This document shows positions 56,701-64,000 of a stretch of 64,000 nucleotides of DNA, one piece after another. Made by a program: the position numbers and the translations under genes. Below the pieces are notes generated by a model. That model was not told the DNA's origin. It made no database searches and was given only the letters and a program-made list of their open reading frames with translations. Each line of letters starts with the position of its first letter. Within the stretch, counting starts at the first letter, position 1. Source of the DNA: Paracyclopina nana (Eukaryota > Arthropoda > Copepoda > Cyclopoida > Cyclopettidae); contig JAGUCH010000002.1 of assembly GCA_019096065.1 (NCBI GenBank), forward strand, positions 12,501 to 76,500, given 5' to 3'.

Positions 56701-56948
56701 TCAAATCGGAACCATGCACAAAGTGTAAGCTTATTGAGTTGGGGCAAGTTTGAGTTTAAAAGCATTGCCCAGTCATCAACAGAGTCAGCATGAAGGTAGC
56801 CATCTTCTTGAAACACAAGTTCATAGGTGTCTACATTACATTGTTAAAACAATAGATATCTAGTTAAGAATATTCGAGTACCCTGGACCCCTAAGGAGGG
56901 AGAATAATGCAGCAATGAAAATATCAAGAAAGCTGTAATTTTGTGCAT
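41711..56948 (-). CDS. Chimeric Cys-loop channel with pentraxin, lectin and LDLa domains, 17 exons
   Basis: Minus-strand exons: 56948-56882, 56830-56694, 56559-56478, 56407-56293, 56238-56118, 56066-55572, 55516-55394, 55352-55152, 55090-54824, 54769-54627, 54577-54453, 54394-54241, 54127-53940, 53883-53730, 42282-42195, 42147-41974 and 41908-41711. They total 2832 nt (944 codons) with consistent phase. Order: signal peptide ([20 protein letters not shown]), pentraxin domain (about 23-230, [15 protein letters not shown]), C-type lectin-like domain (about 250-400, LWIGMK, DWQWI, GGANSC), LDLa ([16 protein letters not shown]), and a channel ligand-binding domain (WRDSRL, ELWIPK) with an exact Cys-loop, C-x13-C ([15 protein letters not shown]). 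TM1 contains [18 protein letters not shown]2 [21 protein letters not shown]3 [14 protein letters not shown] and TM4 [17 protein letters not shown]. Ligand and ion selectivity cannot be inferred; the Pro-Ala-Arg of classic anion channels is absent before TM2. One in-frame TAA lies at 54685-54683 (codon 565). Confidence 0.85.
42440..43450. repeat. ~102-bp tandem array beside the TM2 exon
   Basis: About ten copies of a unit containing CATGTGGCGCAGTGGCTCAG, GGCGCAGAGGTCAA, GACCATTTAATAAAGTC and GCGGGCATGTGAATGCC. The period is a multiple of three, so long meaningless frames run through it. GTGGCGCAGTGG resembles a tRNA A box. The same array is present in reverse orientation at 48260-49262 and 52605-53605. 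It begins about 160 bp upstream of the TM2 exon acceptor in the sense of the channel gene. Confidence 0.92.
43510..43625. repeat. Interstitial fragment related to the subtelomeric unit
   Basis: GCTGAGATATTGCGCGCCAAAGTTTACTACT and the following CTTTGTTTACTTTT are the diverged reverse complement of the subtelomeric block AAGTAAACAAAGTC, TAGTAAACTTCGG, GATATCTCAGC (for example 3920-3972 and 4755-4806). It lies far from the telomere, in the giant channel intron. Confidence 0.6.
43765..43830. repeat. Short GCCGTGTTCG tandem repeat
   Basis: Five to six imperfect copies of a 9-11 bp unit (GCCGTGTTCG). It leads directly into the foldback on its right. Confidence 0.75.
43835..44640. mobile_element. 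Foldback element with ~300-bp arms
   Basis: The left arm (about 43895-44195: CTCCACGAATTTCTATTAG, GACTAAACTAATGCAACTT, GCAGGCCGGCTTTACTTGC, CCAAAGGAAGGTTGG) is matched in reverse complement and in order by the right arm (about 44350-44632). A second inner pair (GCCCTGTTCATCTAC near 43843, GTAGATGAACAGGGC near 44316) breaks simple symmetry. No coding frame. The arms would form a long hairpin in the channel pre-mRNA. Confidence 0.8.
44640..45710. repeat. ~170-bp satellite array, about 6.3 copies
   Basis: Units share GGACTCCTTGGGACCTAACT, CATGAGGTCCAATCAGC, TGCCTCATAGCTTGG and GGCTCTAGCCAAACGCACC. Identity between copies is high. Variants such as GTAGTGAAG versus GTAGCAAAG partly alternate between neighbouring units. 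It lies in the channel intron. Confidence 0.93.
45805..48170. repeat. ~160-bp satellite with two-unit higher-order structure, array 1
   Basis: About 15 units sharing GAACTCGCGTAACGTGAAAA, TTGCCAGAGCGAAATTGC, CTAGTGCCAAAA and a hairpin AAAGGCCAAAC / TTTGGCCTTT. Two unit types mostly alternate: one with CACCAAGCTTTGACTTGAC and GGAGCGAAC, the other with CACCTAGTTTTGACCTGAC and GGAGCGGAAC. The repeating block is therefore about 320 bp. Near the right end the alternation gives way to a single type. Confidence 0.95.
48260..49262. repeat. ~102-bp tandem array, inverted orientation, copy 1
   Basis: Reverse complement of the 42440-43450 array (GCGCCACTGAGCCACTGCGC, CATGAAGTTTCAAATAAAAA, GGCATCCACATGCCCACAAG). 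It ends about 125 bp from the copied TM1 exon, the same position the other copy has relative to the real TM1 exon. Confidence 0.92.
49387..49540 (-). pseudogene. Duplicated TM1 exon of the channel, with part of exon 13
   Basis: Identical to exon 14 (53883-53730), including acceptor and donor. A truncated piece of exon 13 follows upstream in the gene sense (49650-49597). The exon is 154 nt, so including both TM1 exons in one mRNA would break the frame; using either one alone would give the same protein. It could be a silent spare exon or an assembly duplicate. The intact splice sites mean it cannot be called dead from sequence. Confidence 0.85.
49651..52510. repeat. ~160-bp satellite, array 2
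   Basis: About 18 units of the same satellite as 45805-48170, with the two-type alternation very regular from 49800 to 51940. The last units match the end of array 1 at the 4343-bp offset, including a partial duplication of GGCCAAACTTT near 52320. Confidence 0.95.
51943..53993. repeat. Segmental duplication, copy containing the in-gene TM1 exon
   Basis: Counterpart of 47600-49650. The sequence beyond 53993 (rest of exon 13 and upstream exons) is unique, so this copy is continuous with the gene and the other is the derived, truncated one. Confidence 0.92.
52605..53605. repeat. ~102-bp tandem array, inverted orientation, copy 2
   Basis: Copy of 48260-49262 at 4343-bp offset, lying about 125 bp from the donor of the real TM1 exon (exon 14). 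With the 42440 array in opposite orientation next to the TM2 exon, complementary arrays sit near both ends of the same intron. Confidence 0.92.
56598..56672 (+). other. tRNA-like sequence antisense in channel intron 2
   Basis: A box TGGCTCAGTGGTTAGAGCG and B box GGTTCGAATCCC are good matches to tRNA promoters. An anticodon arm can be drawn (TTGGA, CTCTAAA, TCTAG) with formal anticodon CTA. The acceptor stem and T stem pair poorly. It occupies most of the 134-nt intron between exons 2 and 3, on the opposite strand. Probably a tRNA-derived SINE fragment or tRNA pseudogene. Confidence 0.55.
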
Positions 56949-57591
56949 TGCAAAGCTTTGCAAAGGTCTCACTGAAGGTTAAAAAAGCATTAGCAAGTAT
57001 TCAAAAATTCACCAATTGACCAGGCTTGGACAAATGGGCATTAATATAAGTGGTTTTAGCTAGAAAGCAAGGGACATAACTCTCTTTTTGTGCCTTTTTC
57101 CCATTAATATTGCTCAGCTCAACGGTCTAAATTGTGGGACATTCTTTATAAACACATATATTAATGCTGCAGGCCTGCAAAAAGCACTTAGTTTTTCCCC
57201 TTTTAACACATGTATTTTTGCCAATCCTCAAGGGTATATGAATAGTTAATATCAGGCAGGTGAACTATTATTTGAACAAAGCAATAATATAAAGCCCTCT
57301 GAGGTCAATTTGAAAATGAGGAATGAAATGAAGTCTGCTAGTAAATGCTATCAAAGTTTTGAGTGTTGCTTAATCACTAAAACCAAAATAGGTATAAAGT
57401 ATAGTAAAAAATAATTCTCCTTTGCCGCTTCAAAAAAAGGCTCAGATTTTCATCCTTTTAACCACTTTTTTGTTTCAAATTCAGCAAAAGCCCAAATTCT
57501 CACCTTTTTTCTTCTATATATATTTTGCTTACTTCTCATAACTTTTTTGACTGTCATCGAATACCTTAATAATGCATACACACAATACTGT

Positions 57592-57845
57592 CCACTATCG
57601 CGCACTATCGCGCACTATCGCGCACTAACGCGCACTAACGCGTACTAACGCGCACTAACGCGCACTAACGCGCACTAATGCGCACTAACGCGCATTATTG
57701 CACACTAATCCACAATATCACGCTAAATGCGCACTATCCCTCATGTGCACTATCGCGCACAAATGCGCACTATCGCGCACAAATCCACAATATCGCGCAC
57801 AAATGCGCACTATCTCGCTCAAATGCGCAGTATCGCGCACAAATA
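57592..57845. repeat. 10-bp minisatellite GCGCACTAAC/GCGCACTATC
   Basis: About 24 copies of a 10-bp unit, with TATCGCGCAC and TAACGCGCAC variants on the left and a mixed AAATGCGCAC form on the right. It lies upstream of the channel gene. No coding signal. Confidence 0.92.
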
Positions 57846-57894
57846 CTGCCCAAAAAAAATGAAATGAAAAAAAATGAAAAATGAGTCATTTTCG

Positions 57895-58105
57895 CTCTTC
57901 TGAAACCTGACTCAGCATTCTTGACCCAATGCTGAGCTTTGCTGAGAATTTGAGGCACCTGAGTCAACCCCAACATGTAGATTAAGCGAGGATCTACAAA
58001 GTGGGTTTTTTGGCTGCCCTGAAGCGCACTTTTTTCTACCTAAGAGCAGGCTCAGCATTCTTGACCCTTTGCTGACCTCTGCTGAGAATTTGAGGCAAAA
58101 AATGA
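57895..58105. repeat. Pair of ~65-bp direct repeats rich in GCTGAG
   Basis: CTCAGCATTCTTGACCC followed by GCTGAGAATTTGAGGCA occurs at 57911-57955 and again at 58051-58097. The CTCAGC/GCTGAG motif is the one that saturates the subtelomeric units, although no longer match was found. Confidence 0.7.
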
Positions 58106-58346
58106 ATTAACTCACAATTTTCTAGGTGAGGGTTAAGTTTTATTTGATTATTCTTTTCTCCAAGCACACATGCTCCAAATGTTTTTTGATATAGCAAAGC
58201 AAAAGCCATGCTCAGGTAACGTTTTCTTTGTCTCTAAGAAGGGTAACATTGTGAATATAAAGTCACTAGCTCTGTTAAAGCTGGCAATTGCCTCTAATCT
58301 GGCAAGTGTTGCGTTCTTGAAAAAACCCAGGAAAATTGCACCGAAA

Positions 58347-58710
58347 ATGGCGGCGGATGAAAGGTAAGAGAAATCCCTAATTGAGTTATTACGACTTTGC
58401 GCACATTCCTTGGTTACTTGTGAAACATCGATATGGCAGTTGATTTTACATGCTTTTTCTCAGCTCCTTGACTTTTGTGGACATGTATAAGGCCGAGTCG
58501 ATCCTTGGTTCCGGATCTTTTGGTATGGTTCTTGAGGCCCAGGTCTTAGGAGAAGACAACACCAGACACGCAGTGAAAATCATCGAGGATTCACGGTACG
58601 AGTATAGAATGACATACATTAAAGTGTGAGATTGACATCCTCAGCAAACTTGACCATCCCAATGTGCTGAAATATTTCAAAGCCTGGAAGGAGACAACTC
58701 CATTGGTAAA
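58347..58710 (+). pseudogene. Orphan protein-kinase N-lobe fragment (eIF2-alpha kinase/Wee-like)
   Basis: Two exons join cleanly: 58347-58363 (MAADE) and 58464-58595, giving a glycine-rich loop (ILGSGSFGMVLEA) and the ATP-site lysine (HAVKII). A third block (58625-58707) encodes CEIDILSKLDHPNVLKYFKA and WKETTPL, the alpha-C region with the YFxAW motif seen in PERK/GCN2-type and Wee-type kinases. It cannot be joined in frame to exon 2: the gap is only 29 nt and the phases disagree. No catalytic HRD or DFG exon follows; dispersed repeats and another gene do. It is probably a truncated, decayed copy, unless the remaining exons lie unrecognised elsewhere. Confidence 0.65.
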
Positions 58711-58719
58711 GAAAATGAG

Positions 58720-58990
58720 CCAAGTACGCTCATTGCGCTCAATGTTTCCACCAAAGTTATTCTGGGTGAAACAATAGTTATTTATTTCAAGCTGGGGCAC
58801 GTAAAGTAGGGTCATTAAATAGCTGAGCAAGGATTTTATAATGGGAAAACTCGAGTACAGCTTTACTAGCCCGAGCCTGCGAGGGCTGTAATTGTACGAG
58901 TGTTTATCCATTTTAAAATCCGAGGTCAGCTATTTAATGACCCAATTTTACGTGCCCCAGCTCGAAATATACAATTTTATATTCTGTAAT
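58720..58990. repeat. Dispersed palindromic repeat, family D, second locus
   Basis: GCTGGGGCACGTAAAGTAGG, GGGAAAACTCGAGTACAGC and CTAGCCCGAGCCTGCGAGG are the reverse complement of blocks at 39960-40090. The inverted counterpart follows at 58915-58975 (GACCCAATTTTACGTGCCCC), so this locus is itself a foldback. Confidence 0.75.
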
Positions 58991-59142
58991 ACGATTTTTG
59001 AGTGTTTTAATGAAGTTACCGGGCTGCCCCGTGCCCTAGAAAATGCTGCTCGGTTTTTAGTTGCTATGTGAATAACACTGGCTCTCGTGTGCTAGCCTGT
59101 CATTTGGGAGCAATGAAATAGACTTTAAAATCCATTTCATGT

Positions 59143-59215
59143 GGCACAATGGTTAGAGCGCTGGGCACTTGATCAAACCGTCTGAGGTTCAAACCCCAGT
59201 TGTTCCTTTTTTTCA
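59143..59215 (+). other. tRNA-like sequence
   Basis: A box TGGCACAATGGTTAGAGCGC and B box GGTTCAAACCCC with tRNA-like spacing. The middle (CTGGGCACTTGATCAAACCG) gives a weak anticodon arm. Probably a tRNA-derived repeat. The next tRNA-like sequence follows about 60 bp downstream. Confidence 0.5.
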
Positions 59216-59276
59216 TTTCTTTATCTGCCTTAAGTTATGATAAATTTCTATACATAGCACACAAGTTTTTTGATGT

Positions 59277-59345
59277 TTCCTTAGCTCAGTGGTTAGAGCA
59301 TTGGAATGCTAATCTATCTGTCTGAGGTTCGAATCTAGGATGATC
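59277..59345 (+). other. tRNA-like sequence
   Basis: A box TTAGCTCAGTGGTTAGAGCA and B box GGTTCGAATC. The anticodon arm TTGGA, ATGCTAA, TCTAT gives formal anticodon GCT. The acceptor stem does not close (5' TTTCCTT against 3' AGGATGA). It shares CTGAGGTTCRAA with the copies at 56598 and 59143, as expected for a dispersed tRNA-derived family. Confidence 0.5.
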
Positions 59346-59499
59346 CTCTCTTTTATCCGAACTTCTTTGAAATTTGGATTAGTTCCATGGAATATGAGGG
59401 GCATTAAGCTACTTAAAATCCCTCAAATTTGATTCCAGGGCTGTTAAGTATTTAATTTCCGCCAAATTGCTTAGAAAGTACTGTGATATAAAAGAGCTG

Positions 59500-59565
59500 A
59501 GCCGGATCGGTAAACTGAATTATAACACGAGGAAATCGTATTACAGTATATAAAAAACTAAATAA
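59500..59565. repeat. End of a dispersed family-D repeat
   Basis: GGATCGGTAAACTGAATTAT and CACGAGGAAATCGTATTAC are the reverse complement of 39915-39958. It is separated from the rest of the family-D locus by two tRNA-like sequences. Confidence 0.7.
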
Positions 59566-59909
59566 AAATTGAACTGATATTTAGTGACCCATCAAGACAA
59601 ATTTATTTGTTTCAAAAGGAAGTGGGCCATAAAATTGGCCATTTTTTGGCTACTTTTAAATCCTGATTCAACCTATTACCATTCACAATCCATGTACTTT
59701 GGAAAAGCAGAGTTGGCCATAAATAGGAGTCCAAGGCAGACTACCTTGGATTACTTGAGCTGATTAATCAAGCAATTCTATAACAAAGTTGCATTACTAA
59801 GCATTTCTTAATTCAGATAGAAGAACTTTTGTAGGCCTTAAAACTTAAAAAAAGAAAGCATAATCAAGGTTTAAGCTAAAAAAAACCTAAGATAAAAATT
59901 AGATTTAAA
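59560..59909. other. AT-rich spacer, nothing recognised
   Basis: No exon, repeat family or RNA gene apparent. No kinase catalytic-loop or activation-segment motif is found here on the plus strand. Confidence 0.5.
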
Positions 59910-60246
59910 TTAGGGCAACTTGAGTTTATTATTCAAAATTTCCTGGCTTGGTCCATCATTAATTTCAATTTGTGTCAGCCACAGTCCAGGTGAACCCCAC
60001 ATGACTTGACACTTTTGACAAGTCTCGAAATCATCAGTCATTTGATCGAAGGCTTCAGTCAAGTCAATCGTGCTCAGATGATTGTCCTCCAAGGCAGAGA
60101 AATGCAAGTAGGCCTGAGGATAATTTTGGTTCATCTCAATTTTTCCCATCCTTTTCACATTTGAAAAACTGTATTAAAAATAATTGATTGTTGATTTACC
60201 TACTCACTGAAGTGGCTCATAAAAGAAGCCAAGCAGGTTTGCCCTC
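59910..60246 (-). other. Presumed 3' UTR of the UPF0488 gene, possibly spliced
   Basis: It follows the stop codon of the UPF0488-like frame. A strong donor (GTGAGT) lies at 60211-60206 and an acceptor (CAG before TTTTTCAAATG) at about 60170. AATAAA on the minus strand at 59930-59925 is a good poly(A) signal. An 82-codon frame (60158-59910) inside it contains no recognised domain. It could be an alternative C-terminus but is more likely untranslated. Confidence 0.5.
59925..59930 (-). terminator. Poly(A) signal of the UPF0488 gene
   Basis: AATAAA on the minus strand, 317 bp downstream of the stop codon. It is the first canonical signal after the gene that I found. Confidence 0.5.
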
Positions 60247-60824
60247 TCAGAAATTGAACCTAAAAGAGTTGTCAGACTTGACAAATTTGAACTTTTCTTC
60301 CTTTTCCACTTCAGCCAAAGATTCTTCTCCTGTCTCCAAATTGATAATATCAAAATTGAACTTGAACCCACTTTCCTCAACTTTGGCACACTTTTTTTTG
60401 GTGGCTTCATTCATGCAATGTTTCTTAAGGAAAATTGACTTTTCATGGCCTCTTTTCTTGGCTACCACACTCGCATCTATCCAACAAAAATTATACAAAT
60501 AATTAGTAATTAGGTTATGATGTCCAAGTTATCTCCACCTTTAGTGTCAAGACTTTTGTCTAAATTCGCCATTTTGGCTCTGTAGTCACCGCAAGAAATG
60601 CTCATGATTTGCCTTTTTTTGGGCAGTGGATTTTTGCCATTTCTCAAAGACTTCAAGGCTTTTGAAGCATCCTTGGCTGAAACACAAACAAACTTGGATA
60701 AATTGCCTACTTTTTTTAAAGAGTGATCACCTTGTTTTTCTGACAATTTTCCAGAACGGAGACTCGACTCTAAAAAGTCGATGCAAAAGCTCAGCTCCTC
60801 TTGAAATTTGTCCGTTTCTTCCAT
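60247..60824 (-). CDS. UPF0488 / C8orf33-like protein, 3 exons
   Basis: Exons 60824-60731, 60676-60539 and 60476-60247 sum to 462 nt (153 residues) with consistent phase; introns are 54 and 62 nt. The N-terminal half has FQEELSFCIDFLESSLRSGK and, after intron 1, LPKKRQIM followed by CGDYRAKM, matching the conserved core of UPF0488 (human C8orf33, Drosophila CG14286) as I recall it. The C-terminal half is lysine-rich and ends FRFNF, also typical of the family. The biochemical function is unknown. The protein is shorter than the human one (229 residues), mainly from a reduced linker. No signal peptide or membrane segment is present, so it is probably cytosolic or nuclear. Confidence 0.75.
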
Positions 60825-60839
60825 TTTTGCTAATTATAG

Positions 60840-61590
60840 TTGCCCTAAATAACCTTTGTTTACGCTTTTGCGTTTTGTCAACAAACGCGAGTTTGCGCCC
60901 GGCGATTTGGCGGAAAACTCACTCAACTGGCAATTATTCAAAAACTCTGCAAAAAGTAAACAAAGTCCAGAAAGCTTTTACTTGAGTGCAAAATTGATGC
61001 ATTTTTTGTGTTTAACAGCCAGTATTGTTAAAAATCAGCTAGTGGTGATACAGCCCCCCGAAAAGTGAAATCCTGTCAAGTGGTCTAGTACCTTCAGATC
61101 GATATGATTGGTGGTCTAGTTAAGGTAATTTGACCACCCGACCACTTTTGAGTGGTCAAATCAAGCCCTTAATGAGTGGTCGCTTTTTCCAATGGGGAAA
61201 GGCCACTGGGTCCAGAGCAGCCCCATGAAAGGAATCAAAATCAATTATCCCCCACATTTTGACACCTTGGGAGGGTAGATGTTTGCTGGGAAAGAAAAAA
61301 AAAATTTGGGAATTAATTGTCTGTCAAATGGCCAAAAAATCCCTTTTTGGTAGGGCTGGAAAATGGCAAATATCTCCCAAGACCCTGGATGGATTTTTGA
61401 TTTTTTTTGTTTGTTGGAGAGATAAAGATTGGGTCTAGCACTGAGAGTTGAAAGCACGAATATATATTTCAAAATAAGCATTTAATTTGCAGCCAAAGTT
61501 TGGTAAAAATTACTATTTTAGAAAACAAGGCATACAGCCACTATAGAGAGATCACAAAGACAATTTGATCCTGATCATGCATGGATCAAA
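60840..61590. other. Intergenic sequence, no supported gene
   Basis: Includes the presumed promoter of the minus-strand UPF0488 gene. A short pair of related lines (GTGGTCTAGT near 61079 and 61111, TTTGACCACCCGACCAC) is the only internal repetition seen. Confidence 0.5.
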
Positions 61591-62590
61591 CATTTTATGA
61601 CTCCCCTGGATCACTTGGTATACCCTGAGGTATACCTTCCCATGACTTATGTGATTGGTATATTTCACACCAGTTATAAATCGCTCATGTATTATAAGAC
61701 CATAGCATCCAGAAATAAGAGTTCAATGGCTTTCAGGAGCCCAAAACCCTGGATAGATTTGGTATATTTTCATTCCCCTGGCACCATTGGGACCATGAGG
61801 GGCATTCAAATTCAAAATATTTGTGGTATATTTTATACCCGTCCACATTAGCTGAACCATATTCACTTATATACCACTGTAAGCAGCAACTGGACAGAGA
61901 TCAATGGGGCCCAGAGGCCAAGACCCCGGATGGATCCTGCTTTTTTTCACTCCCCTGGCACCCTTGGGACCCGGAGGGGTTGGCCAAGCAAAAACATTTT
62001 TGGTATACTGTATACCAGGCCCAAATTCAGCCAGGCTTAATATAGCCAATGTACCACTGTAAGCAGCAACTGGACAGAGATCAATGGGGCCCAGAGGCCA
62101 AGACCCCGGATGGATCCTGCTTTTTTTCACTCCCCTGGCACCCTTGGGACCCGGAGGGGTTGGCCAAGCAAAAACATTTTTGGTATACTGTATACCAGGC
62201 CCAAATTCAGCCAGGCTTAATATAGCCAATGTACCACTGTAAGCAGCAACTGGACAGAGATCAATGGGGCCCAGAGGCCAAGACCCCGGATGGATCCTGC
62301 TTTTTTTCACTCCCCTGGCACCCTTGGGACCCTGAGGGGTTGGCCAAGCAAAAACATTTTTGGTATACTGTATACCAGGCCCAAATTCAGCCAGGCTTAA
62401 TATAGCCAATGTACCACTGTAAGCAGCAACTGGACAGAGATCAATGGGGCCCAGAGGCCAAGACCCCGGATGGATCCTGCTTTTTTTCACTCCCCTGGCC
62501 CTTGGGACCCTGAGGGGTTGGCCAAGCAAAAACATATTTGGTATACTGTATACCAGGCCCAAATTCAGCCAGGCTTAATCTATCTAAAGT
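61590..62590. repeat. 180-bp tandem repeat with an open minus-strand frame
   Basis: Four near-identical units (starting about 61872, 62049, 62229 and 62409) share CCACTGTAAGCAGCAACTGG, GATGGATCCTGCTTTTTTTC, GGTTGGCCAAGCAAAAACA and CCAGGCCCAAATTCAGCC. A diverged unit precedes them (61740-61860). The period is a multiple of three, so a 231-codon frame made of a 60-residue repeat is open on the minus strand. It has no domain, and openness follows from the period, so I do not call it a gene. Confidence 0.9.
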
Positions 62591-62662
62591 ACCACTGGTC
62601 CGATAGGAGCTGTACAATTTACATCTTTTTGGATACTTTTATTCAAGCTATAATACATTTTT

Positions 62663-63948
62663 TCAGATCAGTGAAAGGCATGAGCTGGGGCAGTTGTCTT
62701 TGACAAATCTATAGATGGCTGTGGCCATATCAAAGCTGGTACATTTTTTGGGGCATGGAATGGATAGGTTTTCAAGTATCTTTCTCAATGTGGCTTTCCC
62801 AACCCCAAATATTTGGGCTCGCTTGCTTTCTTGCTTGGCTTTGAAGTCTAGGGCTAATGTGCAGAGGTCAAGTCCACATGCCTACAAAAAGTAGTTGAGA
62901 TTATTTATGATATTGTCTGGAATATGCTTTACTTGAAGTGGGTGCAAGATGTCCAATGTGTCAGAGCTCAAGGCTTGGATGAATTTTTGCCTTGCCACTG
63001 AATTTTCCATTGCATGCATATCATCTTGGGCTTCTTCTAATGCCTCATCAGTCACATCAAGACTTCCCTTTTTCAAGATGACCAGAAATTTGGAAAAAAG
63101 CCCTTTAATCTAAAATTAGAGTCTCAAAAATGAACTTGTGAAATAATTTCCCAATTTACCTGAGCCTCTGTCAGCCACTCGTTAGTTGAGAATCTTGGGG
63201 ATCCATTAGGTAGCTTTGCAACCCTCATTAGAGCAACAACATCCTTAGTCTTTGTTTTCTGTCCTGACATTTGGCCCTGATGAAAAATGTCATGAACAAA
63301 CTGTTCTTGATCCTTGGAGAAACTGGTGTGGGCTCTCTTTTCAGGCAAAGCAAATCCTTGCTGAAAGTGTTCTTGCATGATTGAATCTTTCATTGGAAAG
63401 TCATAAGGAAACTCAAAAAGCTTCAACTCCTCCAAATGACTTCTAAAGTGCTTTTTCTGCCACTGGCTAGATCTTTCATTACCAGAGGAGAAGCCAAACT
63501 TATCAAAGTAAAGTTTCCTCAATTTAGACGATGCTGACTGCCTTGGTAATAGGATGTGACAAATCCCGCTCATCACATGCTCTTCTAAGCCCTTGTTGGT
63601 GAGAAATTGTCCATTGCATTGGCTTGTTGGGCACTGAAACAAGGCTCCATCACCATAAGTCAAAGAAGAATCTTCTTGATCATCAGCTCCTAAGTCCAAT
63701 CTTTCAAGCTCTTCAACAGCACCTGAGCGCTTCAATTCCCCTCTTAGTAATTGTTTTGGAGGGTGGCAAAACTTAGCATCAATTTGAGGCCCATATTTTA
63801 CGCTAGGTCCATGGGGCTGAAGAATGACACAATCATAGATTGCTGTTTGCACAACCTTGTCAATCTTGATTACTTCTCCACTCCCGATTCCACTCTGTTT
63901 GTGAACACGTAAGCATGCTCGAAGGGCAATCCACAGCCTTATATGACC
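62663..63948 (-). CDS. C2H2-containing protein of an uncharacterised invertebrate family, partial
   Basis: Three exons are supported: from about 63948 to 63160 (5' end uncertain, gene continues beyond the window or starts near its edge), 63109-62933 and 62881-62663 with the stop. Phases match, and intron 2 is only 51 nt. The frame reads LWIALRACLRVHKQSGIGSG, AIYDCVILQPHGPSVKYGP, then a zinc-finger-like C-x4-C segment (CPTSQCNGQF, LEEHVMSGICH), then QQGFALPEKRAHTSFSKDQ, KTKTKDVVALMRVAKLPNG and EWLTEAQIKGLFSKF. The GFALPxxR / FSxxQ / VxxxMR / LTxxQIKxxFS order resembles a large family common in cnidarians and other marine invertebrates. Function is unknown; a domesticated transposon origin has not been excluded. 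A stop lies in frame at 63951-63949, beside a possible acceptor. Confidence 0.6.
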
Positions 63949-64000
63949 TTATTCGAAAGGCTTCCAAAGGCAAATTGGATCACCATCAACACGTGATCTT

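Noticed and set aside
59910-60158. 82-codon minus-strand frame below the UPF0488 gene as a separate gene
   Set aside because: It lies between the UPF0488 stop and a poly(A) signal and shows no domain. 3' UTR is the simpler reading.
1-64000. CRISPR arrays, bacterial operons, or a bacterial-type defence island
   Set aside because: The tandem repeats are telomeric, satellite or minisatellite DNA without unique regular spacers, and the genes are intron-containing eukaryotic genes.

Overview
This window is the left end of a eukaryotic chromosome or scaffold, most likely from an arthropod. It opens with 1.1 kb of CCTAA repeats, the C-rich strand of the arthropod TTAGG telomere, in the orientation expected for a left end. 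The genes also fit an arthropod: a Wnt8-class ligand, a Vein-type (Ig plus EGF, secreted) neuregulin-like ligand, and a Cys-loop channel fused to pentraxin, C-type-lectin and LDLa domains. Introns are often only 53-60 nt. A crustacean such as a copepod is a reasonable guess, but the sequence does not prove it.

Layout. 1-22,304 is telomere and subtelomere: three nearly identical 6.5-kb telomere-associated units (1107-7607, 8201-14700, 14727-21226), separated by CCTAA tracts and closed on the inner side by an array in which CCTAA is largely replaced by CCTGG. I see no credible protein-coding gene in it. 22.3-33 kb holds the Wnt8-like gene (minus strand, 5 coding exons, 384 codons) and a repeat-rich interval with several elements bearing long terminal inverted repeats. 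33.6-41.4 kb holds the vein-like gene (plus strand, 8 coding exons, 425 codons). 41.7-56.9 kb holds the chimeric channel gene (minus strand, 17 exons, 944-codon frame). Its TM1-TM2 intron is 11.4 kb long and packed with satellites, a foldback, inverted tandem arrays and a near-perfect tandem duplication that copies the TM1 exon. 57-59.6 kb holds minisatellites, an orphan protein-kinase N-lobe fragment, tRNA-like sequences and dispersed repeats. 59.9-60.8 kb holds a UPF0488/C8orf33-like gene (minus). 61.9-62.6 kb is a 180-bp tandem array. 62.7-64 kb is the 3' part of a C2H2-bearing gene of an uncharacterised invertebrate family, cut by the window end.

Exon models were built by hand from splice signals and reading phase. 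For Wnt8, vein, UPF0488 and the channel the summed exon lengths are exact multiples of three, which supports them. The channel frame nevertheless contains one in-frame TAA. Wnt8 and Vein are secreted signalling ligands transcribed divergently about 5.5-7 kb apart. Nothing here suggests an operon or other coordinated system. The most unusual structures are the telomere-embedded 6.5-kb units and the architecture of the giant channel intron. I recognised no retrovirus-like or Polinton-like element.
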